This document shows, one piece after another, positions 43,305 to 51,451 of a stretch of 64,000 bases of DNA. Every line of letters starts with the position of its first letter. The first letter of the stretch is position 1. The stretch covers positions 62,001 to 126,000 of the forward strand of contig OZ244832.1 in NCBI GenBank assembly GCA_965220485.1, in the 5' to 3' direction. Origin of the DNA: Aldehydirespirator sp965220485. Lineage in GTDB: Bacteria > Actinomycetota > Acidimicrobiia > Acidimicrobiales > Aldehydirespiratoraceae. Under the pieces are notes generated by a model that worked only from the letters and a program-made list of their open reading frames with translations, did no database searches and had not been told where the DNA came from. The position numbers and the translations under genes were made by a program.

Positions 43305-44447
43305 ATGGGACCGTTGACGGGAGTGCGGGTCATCGAGATCGCGGGCATCGGCCCGGGTCCGTTCTGCGCCATGATGCTGGCCGACATGGGCACCGACGTG
43401 GTGAGGGTGGACCGCGCCTCGGCGGTGCGGGGCGGTGACCCCGACCGCCCCCCGTTCGACCTGCTGAACCGGGGCCGCCGTTCCGTCGGCATCGACCTCA
43501 AGTCACCCGAGGGCGTCGAGACGGTCCTCACCCTCGTCGAAGGCGCCGACGCGCTGCTGGAGGGATTCAGGCCCGGCGTCGCGGAGCGGCTCGGGATCGG
43601 CCCAGAGGACTGCCTGGCCCGCAACGGCCGTCTCGTCTACGGCAGGATGACCGGCTGGGGCCAGGACGGTCCGTACGCCACCGCAGCCGGCCACGACCTC
43701 AACTACATCGCTCTAGCAGGCGCCCTGCACGGCATCGGACGTCAGGGCGACGCTCCGGTCCCGCCGCTCAATCTGGTAGGCGACTTCGGGGGCGGTGGCA
43801 TGTACCTGGCCTACGGGATGGTGTGCGCGCTGCTGGAGGCCCGCTCCTCCGGTCGGGGCCAGGTCGTCGATGCCGCCATGGTGGATGGAGCCGCCTCGCT
43901 GATGACGGCCTTCTTCGGGATGGCGGGGTCCGGCTTCTGGTCAGATGAGCGCGGCACCAACTTGCTCGACACCGGCGCGCACTTCTACAACGTGTACGAG
44001 ACCTCCGACGGCAAGTACATCTCGCTGGGTCCGATCGAGCCCCAGTTCTACGCCGAGCTTCGTGAGCGGCTCGGTCTGCACGGCTCCGAGTGGGACAACC
44101 AGATGGACCGGACGCACTGGCCTGACCTGAAGGAGAAGCTCGCTGCGATGATTCGCCGGCGCACCCGTGACGAGTGGTGCGATCTGCTGGAGGGCACCGA
44201 CACCTGCTTTGCGCCCGTACTGTCTCTGGCGGAGGCCCCCGGGCACGCCCACAACCGCGAGCGGGGCACCTTCACTGAGGTGGCCGGCGTGGTGCAACCA
44301 GCCGCGGCGCCCCGCTTCAGCCGCACCCCCGGAACGATCCGCCGCCCGCCGCCCCACGCGGGCCAGCACACCGACGAGGTCCTGTCCGAGTTGGGCCTCG
44401 ATCCCGAGGCGATAGCGGCCCTGCGCGAGTCCGGGGTCGTCGCCTGA
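43305..44447 (+). CDS. CaiB/BaiF family CoA-transferase
   Basis: 380 residues, class III CoA-transferase (formyl-CoA transferase / alpha-methylacyl-CoA racemase group). Seen: GVRVIEIAGIGPGPFCAMML, ADMGTDVVRVDR, LLNRGRRSVGIDLKSPEG, DALLEGFRPGVAERLGIGPE (catalytic Asp region is VVDAAMVDGAAS), MTGWGQDGPYATAAGHDLNY, HTDEVLSELG at the end. The racemase subgroup with GHDLNYIALAGALH is close to alpha-methylacyl-CoA racemases, which epimerise branched fatty acyl-CoAs. ATG 43305 gives MGPLTGVRV. Neighbours give no pathway. Confidence 0.88.
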   Translation: MGPLTGVRVIEIAGIGPGPFCAMMLADMGTDVVRVDRASAVRGGDPDRPPFDLLNRGRRSVGIDLKSPEGVETVLTLVEGADALLEGFRPGVAERLGIGPEDCLARNGRLVYGRMTGWGQDGPYATAAGHDLNYIALAGALHGIGRQGDAPVPPLNLVGDFGGGGMYLAYGMVCALLEARSSGRGQVVDAAMVDGAASLMTAFFGMAGSGFWSDERGTNLLDTGAHFYNVYETSDGKYISLGPIEPQFYAELRERLGLHGSEWDNQMDRTHWPDLKEKLAAMIRRRTRDEWCDLLEGTDTCFAPVLSLAEAPGHAHNRERGTFTEVAGVVQPAAAPRFSRTPGTIRRPPPHAGQHTDEVLSELGLDPEAIAALRESGVVA

Positions 44448-44513
44448 TGGCTCTCATGGTGTGGCCCTTGAGTGCTGCTGTGGTCGGCTGATGGCGACGG
44501 CCGAGGTCTCGGC

Positions 44514-44583
44514 GGCGGGGTGACCGCAATGACATGGGTGACGGCGTCGGCGGGGTGACCGCGGTGACATGGATGACAGCGTC
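44514..44583. repeat. 35-bp imperfect tandem duplication
   Basis: GGCGGGGTGACCGC..GACATGG.. repeated at 44514-44548 and 44549-44583 with a few mismatches. The second copy contains the likely start codon (ATG 44573) of the membrane-protein gene, the first another in-frame ATG (44534). Confidence 0.8.
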
Positions 44584-44950
44584 GGCGGTGGGTGCGGTCC
44601 ACGGGTGGTTCTCATGGGTGGTGATCTTCTCCAACGCGCTGGCCGGGCTGTGGGCACTCGCCGCGCACCGCCGCCCGAACCTGCGGTCGCTCGCTCTGTG
44701 GACGGCCACTGTGGCCGCGCAGATCACCGTCTTCGTGCAGGCAGGGCTCGGATCGTGGCTCATGGTCCGTGAGGGACGCGATGCCCCCGATCTGCACGCC
44801 CTCTACGGGTTCTCGGCGCTGGTCGCGGTCGGCATCGCCTACAGCTACCGCCAGCAGCTCCGCACTCGTCTTCATCTGCTCTACGGCTGCACCGGACTGT
44901 TCCTGATGGGACTGGGTATCCGGGCGGTGATCTTGGACTCCGTGGTCTAG
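44534..44950 (+). CDS. Small four-helix membrane protein, unknown function
   Basis: ~125-138 residues depending on start (ATG 44534 or 44573; the later one gives MTASAVGAVHGWFSW and seems better). Four hydrophobic segments: WVVIFSNALAGLWALAA, ALWTATVAAQITVFVQA, LYGFSALVAVGIAY, LLYGCTGLFLMGLGIRAVI. A positive loop (SYRQQLRTRLH) lies between helices 3 and 4. No family is recognised with confidence. Its stop TAG forms the CTAG into which the IS1182-like element has inserted, leaving the protein intact. Confidence 0.65.
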   Translation: MGDGVGGVTAVTWMTASAVGAVHGWFSWVVIFSNALAGLWALAAHRRPNLRSLALWTATVAAQITVFVQAGLGSWLMVREGRDAPDLHALYGFSALVAVGIAYSYRQQLRTRLHLLYGCTGLFLMGLGIRAVILDSVV

Positions 44951-45105
44951 GTGGCTGGTGCCAAATTGGTGTTTGGTGTGCTGGTGTCGGGTGACGGTGG
45001 GGTGTGGTGGTTCTGGGATCGTGTCCGGTTTTGGGTCGGGGAGGGTGCTGTGGTGTGGCGGGGTGTGCTGGGGCGTGTCAGGCGGGGGTCGGGAGGTTCG
45101 GGGGC

Positions 45106-47160
45106 TTAGATGAGGGCCCATCGGTCAGGTGTGGAGCGCAGTCCGAGCACGCCGAGGCGCGCGATGTTGGCGGCTGCGGCCAGCAGGTTGAAGTCGGCGT
45201 CGACTTTGGCCCGGCCGCGCACGCGGGCGTGGCGGCCGCCGTGTTTTCGGCGCACGAGGTGCGCGAGTTTGCGTTCGACTTTGGGGCGCACGGCGCGGTA
45301 GTCGTTTCGCCATGCGGGGTCCTGTTGGCGGGCGCGCGACGCGGCGAGCACGGCCTCGTTCGCGCTGATGCGCACGGTGCGGCCCCCGGCGGCGTCGGTG
45401 CAGCGGCCGCGCAGCGCGCACCCGTGGCAGGCCGCGCCGAATGCGGCGGTGCCCGAGCCGTCGCTGCGGGCTCTGATGGCGACGGTCGTGCCGGCGGGGC
45501 AGGTGACGGTGCCGCTGAGCAAATCGACTTCGAACCGGTCCTTGGTGAAGCGGCCGCCCGGCGCGGCCGCGGGCTGGGTGCGGCACCTCGAGTTGATGCG
45601 GCTCTGCTGGAGCAGCCCCTGGAACTCGCCGCTGCCGTACGCGCTGTCGCCATAGACCGTGGGCCTGCCCGCGAACTCCTCCACAACCCCGCCGTCCTCG
45701 GCGTCCTCGGCGGTGTCGGCGTCCTCGGCGGTGTCGGCGTCCTCGGCGGTGTCGGCGTCCTCGGCGGTGTCGGCGTCCTCGGCGGTGTCGGCGTCCTCGG
45801 CGGTGTCGGCGTCCTCGGCGGTCTCGGCGGTGTCGGCGGTCTCGGCGGTGTCGGCGTCCTCGGCGGTGTCGGCGGTCTCGGCGGTGTCGGCGTCCTCGGC
45901 GGTGTCGGCGTCCTCGGCGGTGTCGGCGTCCTCGGCGGTGTCGGCGTCCTCGGCGGTGTCGGCGTCCTCGGCGGTGTCGGCGTCCTCGGCGGTGTCGGCG
46001 TCCTCGGCGGTCTCGGCGGTGTCGGCGGTCTCGGCGGTGTCGGCGTCCTCGGCGGTGTCGGCGGTCTCGGCGGTGTCGGCGTCCTCGGCGGTGTCGGCGT
46101 CCTCGGCGGTGTCGGCGGTGTCGGCGGTGTCGGCGGTGTCGGTGGTGTTGTTGAGGAGGTCGTTGATGAGTTCTGGGGCGGGTTGGGCGTCGGCGGTGTT
46201 GGCCGCGGTGACGGCGGTGGCGGTGACCAGTTCGGAGTCGGGGTCCACCGCGGTGTGGCCCTTGTAGCCGTCGAAGCGTCTCGCGGTGGTTTTGCGGCCG
46301 TGGCGGGCGTCGGGGTCCACAGTGGACAGGACCCGGTCAGCGGCCACGCGCCGAGCGATCATGAAACGCCCGCCGTCGTTTTGGCACAGGTCCTGGCCGG
46401 CCACCGCGGCCAGCAGCTCAGCGGCCTCGCCGAGCGCGCCGGCGAGCTCGCGGCCCTCGAGCGCGGCGAGCACCGCGTCCGCGTCCGCGCCGAGGCGGTC
46501 CACCAGCTCCTGTCGGGCACCGGGGTCGTCCCAGTCGCAGCGGGGCCCGGCGCCTGGGGCGTAGTCGCCGCGCAGCGCCGCGGCCACCCCCACCGCCGCG
46601 TCAGCGGCCGCGGCGAGCACCGCGCCGATCGCGCGGTAAAGCATCGTCACGGTGTCCTGGGTCGCCACCGCGTCATATATCGGCACAGAGTCCAGCACCC
46701 GCCGCTGAGACAGCGCCCCCGCCCCACGGGCCGCGTCGAGCACCGCGTCGAAGATCCGCCGCGGCTGCCCAGAGGCCGCCAGCCGGGCCCGCATCCCCAC
46801 CAGCACCGTGTGGCAGAACCCCCCGCCGTCGACGCCGAGGCCCCCGCACGCGAACCGCCAGCGCAGATCGAACTCGAAAGCCGCGACCGCCTCACGATCA
46901 GACAACCCGAACCAGCGCTGCAGCACCATCACAGTGGCCACCACCCGCGGCGGCACGCTGCGCCGCCCCCGCGAGCTGAACAAATCATCGAACATCCCGT
47001 CGGGGAACAACCGCCGCCCCTCGCGCTCCAGCACCGCGAACACCGACTCCGCCGCCAGCCGCTCACCCACGAACCCCGACCCCCTGAACAAATCAGCCTG
47101 ACACGGCTCCTGACCCACCGTCACAGCACGAACCTCCCCGAGAGACCGAACAACACCCAT
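45106..47160 (-). CDS. IS1182-family transposase with internal acidic repeat tract
   Basis: 684 residues. N-terminal region RRLFPDGMFDDLFSSRGRR, VVATVMVLQRWFGLSDREAV and EFDLRWRFACG is typical of IS1182. DDE residues: first Asp in DPDARHGRKTTARRFDGYKG, second in PTVYGDSAYGSGEF, Glu probably in VERKLAHLVRR. A Cys cluster (CPAGTTVAI, ACHGCALRGRCTDA) sits before the end. Between the first and second Asp there is an insert of ~150 residues made only of A, D, T and E (ADTAED/ADTAET units). The frame is open throughout, so the protein may be made. Normal members have ~450-550 residues. Confidence 0.88.
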   Translation of the reverse strand: MGVVRSLGEVRAVTVGQEPCQADLFRGSGFVGERLAAESVFAVLEREGRRLFPDGMFDDLFSSRGRRSVPPRVVATVMVLQRWFGLSDREAVAAFEFDLRWRFACGGLGVDGGGFCHTVLVGMRARLAASGQPRRIFDAVLDAARGAGALSQRRVLDSVPIYDAVATQDTVTMLYRAIGAVLAAAADAAVGVAAALRGDYAPGAGPRCDWDDPGARQELVDRLGADADAVLAALEGRELAGALGEAAELLAAVAGQDLCQNDGGRFMIARRVAADRVLSTVDPDARHGRKTTARRFDGYKGHTAVDPDSELVTATAVTAANTADAQPAPELINDLLNNTTDTADTADTADTAEDADTAEDADTAETADTAEDADTAETADTAETAEDADTAEDADTAEDADTAEDADTAEDADTAEDADTAEDADTAETADTAEDADTAETADTAETAEDADTAEDADTAEDADTAEDADTAEDADTAEDADTAEDAEDGGVVEEFAGRPTVYGDSAYGSGEFQGLLQQSRINSRCRTQPAAAPGGRFTKDRFEVDLLSGTVTCPAGTTVAIRARSDGSGTAAFGAACHGCALRGRCTDAAGGRTVRISANEAVLAASRARQQDPAWRNDYRAVRPKVERKLAHLVRRKHGGRHARVRGRAKVDADFNLLAAAANIARLGVLGLRSTPDRWALI
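45694..46150. repeat. 9/18-bp minisatellite inside the transposase gene
   Basis: About 50 units of 9 bp, of three kinds: GTGTCGGCG, TCCTCGGCG and GTCTCGGCG (minus strand codons for Ala-Asp-Thr, Ala-Glu-Asp, Ala-Glu-Thr). Mostly arranged as 18-bp pairs. A longer pattern of these variants around 45810-45895 recurs at about 46005-46085, showing segmental duplication inside the tract. Length is a multiple of three, so copy-number change keeps the frame. Confidence 0.95.
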
Positions 47161-47214
47161 GCAATTCTACCGCACCAGCCAGCCCGGACCCTCAGAAAAA
47201 CACCAGCCACCTAG

Positions 47215-47313
47215 GAGACTGCTGAGTAATGCCGATTTCGGCCAACCCACAAGCCTCTGACCTGGGGTTTTATGATCACGAAACTAGCAATTTGTGACTT
47301 ACTCAGCAGTCTC
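47215..47313. mobile_element. 99-bp MITE with a second type of end
   Basis: 99 bp between CTAG at 47211-47214 and 47314-47317. Inverted ends GAGACTGCTGAGTAA (15 bp, perfect). The inside aligns without gaps to the other MITE type over the first ~70 bases and shares CTGACCTGGGGTTTT. The ends do not match the neighbouring IS1182-like element, so a related transposase elsewhere is implied. Confidence 0.9.
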
Positions 47314-47317
47314 CTAG

Positions 47318-47416
47318 GTGGCTGGTGTTAAATGGCAATTTGCCACAATCCGCAAGTCGCTGACCTGGGGTTTTGTGACCGCAAAACCCCCATTTCGGGA
47401 GTTTGGCACCAGCCAC
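47318..47416. mobile_element. 99-bp MITE, IS1182-end type, copy b
   Basis: 99 bp between CTAG at 47314-47317 and 47417-47420; 97 of 99 positions equal the copy at 4751-4849. Third member of a flush array IS / MITE / MITE in which neighbours share one CTAG. Confidence 0.92.
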
Positions 47417-47520
47417 CTAGGGACGCTCGCAACCAGCTGGGCGCCGCGCCATGCGCATACCCGCGCCGTTGGCCCGCTACTGTCGGTCGCCACGGCAGCG
47501 GCATCCGTTGGAGAGTGACC

Positions 47521-49203
47521 ATGACGGCAATCATGTCGGCCATCTCGACCACCCATGTGGAGGCGGAACTCACCGCAGCACTGGGGCTGACAAACGTTGA
47601 CGTTCGCTACGGCCTGACCCAGGACGAGCTGTTCGAGGCCGCGGTTTCCAGCGACTTGGGACGGGTGCACCCCGGCGGTTCCGACGGCGAACACAAAGCC
47701 CACGCCACCGCGCTCGGCCACGACGGACCGCTCGTCTTCTACTCCGACCCCTCCTGCACCGGGCGTCCAGTACACGACACGTTCTGCGTGGACCGCGCCT
47801 CAATCAGTGGAGACGTGTGGTGGAAGGACGGCTTTGCACCCTTCGACGTCGGGGCGTTCGACCCGCTCGTAGACCGCGTCGTCGCGCACCTCAACATGCG
47901 CTGGGCCCGGCTGTATGTGACTGACGTGTACTGCGGCGCGGGCCCGGATTTCGCCGAGCCCTGCCGCTTCGTCGGCGAATACGCTTCCCACGCCTACTTC
48001 TGCAACATCATGCTGCCCGCACACCTCGACGGTGCCCCCGATCACCGCGATCACGGATGGACGCTGCTGAACGTGCCGTCGTTCCATTGCGATCCCGGCC
48101 GCGACGGCACCCGGTCCGAGCGGGCGGTGATCATCGACATGGAGCGCCGCCTGGCATTGGTGCTGGGCCGGGCCGACTACTGCGGTGTGAACAAGAAGAC
48201 GATGTTCACGATCATGAACTTCGTTCAGCCCGGCAAGGGACAGCTGTCCATGCACTGCTCGGCCAACGTGGGGTCCGGCGGCGACAGCGCCATCCTGTTC
48301 GGCTTGTCGGGGACGGGCAAGACGACCCTGTCGGCCGACCCCGATCGTGACCTCATCGGCGACGACGAGCACATCTGGACCGATTCCGGGATCGCCAACT
48401 ATGAGGCCGGGTGCTACGCCAAGCTGATCGACCTCGACAAGCGGGCCGAGCCGGTGATAGCCGCCGCGCTGTCGATGAGGGGCACGCTGATCGAGAACGT
48501 CCCCGCCCTGAACGGTCGAAGCCTCGCATGCACCCACCCCCAGGACTTGGATCTGGGGGACCGGTCCATCACTGAGAACACGCGGTTCGCCTATCCGCTG
48601 GAGTGCAACCCGCATGTGGCGCCGGGCCACCGCGGCCCTCACCCGAACACGATCGTGCTGCTGACCGCAGACGCTTTCGGTGTGCTGCCGCCGGTCGCGA
48701 TCCTGGAGCCTGACGAGGTGATGTACCACTTCGTCACCGGCTTCACGGCCAAGCTGGCCGGCACCGAGGTGGGCGTGACCGAGCCGGCTGCGACCTTCTC
48801 GCCGTGCTTCGGCGCTCCGTTCATGGCCCGCAAACCCGACGTGTACGCCCGGCTGCTGAAGCAGCGGATGCACGAGCACCAGACCCGCTGCGTGCTGCTG
48901 AACACGGGCTGGTCGGGCGGCCCCTACGGCTCGGGCCGGCGCATGCCGCTATCGGTGACTCGCCGGCTGCTGGACGCCGCGCTGGCTGGGGAGTTCGACG
49001 ATGTCGCCACCCGCACCCATCCGATCCTTGGCCTGACGATGCCGGTGACGTGCGGCGGAGTCGACGACAAGATTCTCGACCCCCGCATGACTTGGGACGA
49101 TCCCGATGCCTACGACGCCGCGGCCCGAAGGCTCAGGAACATGTTCCGCGCCAACTACGACAAGCAGGGATACGCCACGATGGGCATCGCCGCCGTGATG
49201 TAG
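47521..49203 (+). CDS. pckA: Phosphoenolpyruvate carboxykinase (ATP)
   Basis: ~560 residues. Seen: substrate region RFVGEYASHAYFCNIMLP; MNFVQPGKGQLSMHCSAN; kinase-1a P-loop LFGLSGTGKTTLSADP (residue ~259); kinase-2 LIGDDEHIWTDSGIANYEAG; LLTADAFGVLPPVA; C-terminal NTGWSGGPYGSGRRMPLS and TMGIAAVM. These are of the ATP-dependent type, whereas many actinobacteria have the GTP type. It converts oxaloacetate to PEP in gluconeogenesis. ATG 47521 is preferred; 47533 is an alternative. The MITE array ends ~100 bases upstream and so lies in or near its promoter. Confidence 0.93.
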   Translation: MTAIMSAISTTHVEAELTAALGLTNVDVRYGLTQDELFEAAVSSDLGRVHPGGSDGEHKAHATALGHDGPLVFYSDPSCTGRPVHDTFCVDRASISGDVWWKDGFAPFDVGAFDPLVDRVVAHLNMRWARLYVTDVYCGAGPDFAEPCRFVGEYASHAYFCNIMLPAHLDGAPDHRDHGWTLLNVPSFHCDPGRDGTRSERAVIIDMERRLALVLGRADYCGVNKKTMFTIMNFVQPGKGQLSMHCSANVGSGGDSAILFGLSGTGKTTLSADPDRDLIGDDEHIWTDSGIANYEAGCYAKLIDLDKRAEPVIAAALSMRGTLIENVPALNGRSLACTHPQDLDLGDRSITENTRFAYPLECNPHVAPGHRGPHPNTIVLLTADAFGVLPPVAILEPDEVMYHFVTGFTAKLAGTEVGVTEPAATFSPCFGAPFMARKPDVYARLLKQRMHEHQTRCVLLNTGWSGGPYGSGRRMPLSVTRRLLDAALAGEFDDVATRTHPILGLTMPVTCGGVDDKILDPRMTWDDPDAYDAAARRLRNMFRANYDKQGYATMGIAAVM

Positions 49204-49219
49204 CTTCCGCCGGGCGGCG

Positions 49220-49441
49220 TCAGAGCTCCGGTGTTCCCATGTCGACCTCCGAGCCGAGGCGCAGCCGGGTGGCCCGGCCGCTGTCGTCGAGGTCGAACTG
49301 CACTCTCTGGCCCTGGCGCAGCATCCGGAACACGGAGCCGTCCAGGGCGTCGTCAGCGAGATCGATGTCGGCAAGGTCGGCTTCGTTGACGAGCACTCCG
49401 TCGCCGGTGACGGGGTCGTAGCTCTTGATGACGCCCTGCAT
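49220..49441 (-). CDS. Cold-shock-domain-like protein
   Basis: 73 residues from ATG 49441: MQGVIKSYDPVTGDGVLVNE resembles the CSD start (GxVKxFxxxKGFGFI) and the rest has the barrel pattern SVFRMLRQGQRVQFDLDD, ATRLRLGS. The aromatic RNP1/RNP2 residues of classic CspA are mostly missing, so single-stranded nucleic acid binding may be weak. Convergent with pckA. Confidence 0.65.
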   Translation of the reverse strand: MQGVIKSYDPVTGDGVLVNEADLADIDLADDALDGSVFRMLRQGQRVQFDLDDSGRATRLRLGSEVDMGTPEL

Positions 49442-49523
49442 GGAGCCGCAGCGTAGTGCCGGGCAGGCAGTGCCGGGACTAGGTGCTCGCGGGGCTCGGA
49501 TTCCGGGACGCCTGGACCCTGTC

Positions 49524-49566
49524 TTCCGCTCTTGTTCGCTGCGCTCACGGCTCGCTCGGGCCCTGG
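49524..49566 (-). repeat. Dispersed repeat core, copy 7 (partial)
   Basis: Minus-strand core only (CTTGTTCGCTGCGCTCACGG in + reading), without module A. In the spacer before the FakA-like gene, whose ATG is 18 bases later. Confidence 0.8.
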
Positions 49567-49583
49567 TCGGTATCATCGGTGCC

Positions 49584-51275
49584 ATGGCACCGCTCATTCT
49601 CGACGCGGCCACTCTGCGCCGCGTGATCATCGGCTTCCACGGAGGGCTCGCCGACCACCGCCAAGTGATCGACAACCTCAACGTCTATCCGGTCCCGGAC
49701 GGCGACACCGGAACCAACATGACGCTCACGATGCAGTCGGTCGTCGAGAGCCTCGACGGCGTCGCCGACGATTTCGAGCCGCTGTGCGCCGCAGTTGCCC
49801 ACGGAGCGCTCATGGGCGCCCGGGGCAACTCGGGGGTGATCCTTGCTCAGATCCTCAGGGGCGTCTCCGGGGTGCTGCGCGACTCGGCCGCGGCTGGCTC
49901 AGCGCCGGACGCACCGGTGGTGGCCCGGGCGCTGGCCGCGGCCAGCGACGGCGCGTACTCGGCGGTGGCCCGGCCTGTCGAGGGCACCATCCTCACGGTC
50001 ATTCGAGAGGCTTCGGAGTCGGCGCAGGTTGCCGCGTCAGCCGGAGGTGGCTTGACCGAGGTGTTCGACGCGGCCCGCGACCGCGGCTACGACGCGCTGG
50101 AACGAACTCCCGACATGCTGGCGGTGCTGGCCGAGGCCGGGGTTGTGGACGCGGGCGGAGCCGGGCTGCTGCTGCTGCTCGACGCCTGCCTGGCCGAACT
50201 GGACGGCCGACCGATGCCCGTTCCGCCCGAGGCTGCCGCCGGCCCGGCACCGGCCGCGTTGGCCAGCGAGGCCCGCCCGGTGGAGGAGTCCTCCATCGCG
50301 GACCTGCGCTACGAGGTGATGTTCCTGCTCGATGCGCTCGATGAGTCGGTGGACGGCTTCAAGCAGGCATGGACCGAGGTCGGCGACTCGATTGTGGTTG
50401 TGGGCGGAGACGGCATCTGGAACTGCCACATCCACACCGACGACATCGGCGCGGCCATCGAGGCCGGGATCGCGGTCGGCCGGCCCCACCGCATCCAGGT
50501 CACCGACCTGCTCGATCAGGCGGCTGAGCATTCCGAGTCGTTCGCGGGGCCGGAATCGCCGCTAGGCCCCCACGACGCGAACGCTCTGCCGCCTGCTGCG
50601 GTGGAGATCACCGAGGCGGATCGATGCTCGGTGGTGGCAGTGGGGGCCGGTGCTGGCGTGGTCGACATCCTCATGTCCATGGGTGCTCACCGCGTGGTGG
50701 CCGGAGGCCAGTCGATGAACCCGTCCACCGCGGAGTTGCTCGCCGCCGTCGACTCGCTTCCCACCGATCATGTGGTGGTGCTGCCCAACAACAAGAACAT
50801 CATCCCGGTGGCTGAGCAGGTCGACGGCGAGACTGAGCGCACCGTGAGCGTGGTGCCCACCCGCAGCGTGGTGGAGGGCGTCTCCAGCCTGCTGGCCTTC
50901 TCTGCCGCCGCCACCGCGGCCGAGAACTCCGAGGCGATGGCCGCCGAAGCCGCGTCGGTGACCCATGGCGAGGTCACCCAAGCCGTGCGCGACGCCTCCA
51001 GCTCGGCTGGCCCCATCACCGAGGGGGACTGGCTCGGCATCGGCCCCGATGGCATCGCCGCGGTGGAGTCCGAGGTGGGAGCGGCGGCGACCGCGCTGTT
51101 GAGCGCCATCATCGACGACGACCATGAACTGCTCACTGTGCTCGCCGGCGCCGACGCCGATGCGGCCACCACGGAGGCGATCGTCGGGCACCTGGCCGCG
51201 CGCCACCCTGACGTAGAGGTTGAGGTGTCAGACGGTGGCCAGCCCCTGTACCCGTACTACTTCGGCCTCGAATAA
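49584..51275 (+). CDS. DAK2-domain fatty-acid kinase catalytic protein (FakA/YloV-like)
   Basis: ~563 residues. N-terminal DAK2/DhaL domain: NLNVYPVPDGDTGTNMTLTM (Asp residues bind Mg-ATP), GALMGARGNSGVILAQIL, GTILTVIREASE, VVDAGGAGLLLLLDAC. Middle domain with RYEVMFLLDA and WNCHIHTDDIGAAIEAG, then VVAVGAGAGVVDILMSMGAH and VVVLPNNKNIIPVAEQ. FakA phosphorylates fatty acids bound to FakB. In actinobacteria this gene precedes recG, as here. ATG 49584. The stop TAA is followed at once by a dispersed repeat. Confidence 0.88.
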   Translation: MAPLILDAATLRRVIIGFHGGLADHRQVIDNLNVYPVPDGDTGTNMTLTMQSVVESLDGVADDFEPLCAAVAHGALMGARGNSGVILAQILRGVSGVLRDSAAAGSAPDAPVVARALAAASDGAYSAVARPVEGTILTVIREASESAQVAASAGGGLTEVFDAARDRGYDALERTPDMLAVLAEAGVVDAGGAGLLLLLDACLAELDGRPMPVPPEAAAGPAPAALASEARPVEESSIADLRYEVMFLLDALDESVDGFKQAWTEVGDSIVVVGGDGIWNCHIHTDDIGAAIEAGIAVGRPHRIQVTDLLDQAAEHSESFAGPESPLGPHDANALPPAAVEITEADRCSVVAVGAGAGVVDILMSMGAHRVVAGGQSMNPSTAELLAAVDSLPTDHVVVLPNNKNIIPVAEQVDGETERTVSVVPTRSVVEGVSSLLAFSAAATAAENSEAMAAEAASVTHGEVTQAVRDASSSAGPITEGDWLGIGPDGIAAVESEVGAAATALLSAIIDDDHELLTVLAGADADAATTEAIVGHLAARHPDVEVEVSDGGQPLYPYYFGLE

Positions 51276-51395
51276 GAGGCCGAGCGGATAGGGAGCGATC
51301 GTGAGAGTCTTCGCGGAGGGCCGAGCGAGGCCGTGGCCCGAGCGGCCCGTGAGCGCAGCGAACAAGAGCGGGAGTGACACCGCTGCGACACGACA
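51275..51395 (+). repeat. Dispersed two-module repeat, copy 8
   Basis: Starts in the stop of the FakA-like gene: TAA-GAGGCCGAGCGGATAGG. Core at 51326-51374, tail with CACCGCTGCG. Between two codirectional genes. Confidence 0.88.
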
Positions 51396-51451
51396 GGCTC
51401 TCACCCACTCGCGCTCGCTGTAGGCGCCCGCGGGCCCGCACCACAACGCCG

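Larger units (their letters stand above)
44951..47210 (-). mobile_element. IS1182-like insertion sequence
   Basis: 2260 bp between CTAG tetramers at 44947-44950 and 47211-47214, consistent with a 4-bp CTAG target. Ends: GTGGCTGGTGCCAAATTGG (left) and, read inward, GTGGCTGGTGTTTTTCTGAG (right), a 10-bp inverted repeat. It carries one long minus-strand transposase gene. The left end shares 15 bases (GTGGCTGGTGCCAAA) with one end of the 99-bp MITEs. Confidence 0.9.

Noticed and set aside
45694..46150. Minisatellite considered as a CRISPR array
   Set aside because: Units are 9-18 bp without unique spacers, and they are in frame inside a transposase gene.
45004..47214. 736-codon + strand frame with Gly-Val repeats that looks like a PE/PPE- or silk-like protein
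   Set aside because: It is the antisense of the transposase minisatellite; the transposase has DDE motifs and proper inverted ends, this frame has nothing.
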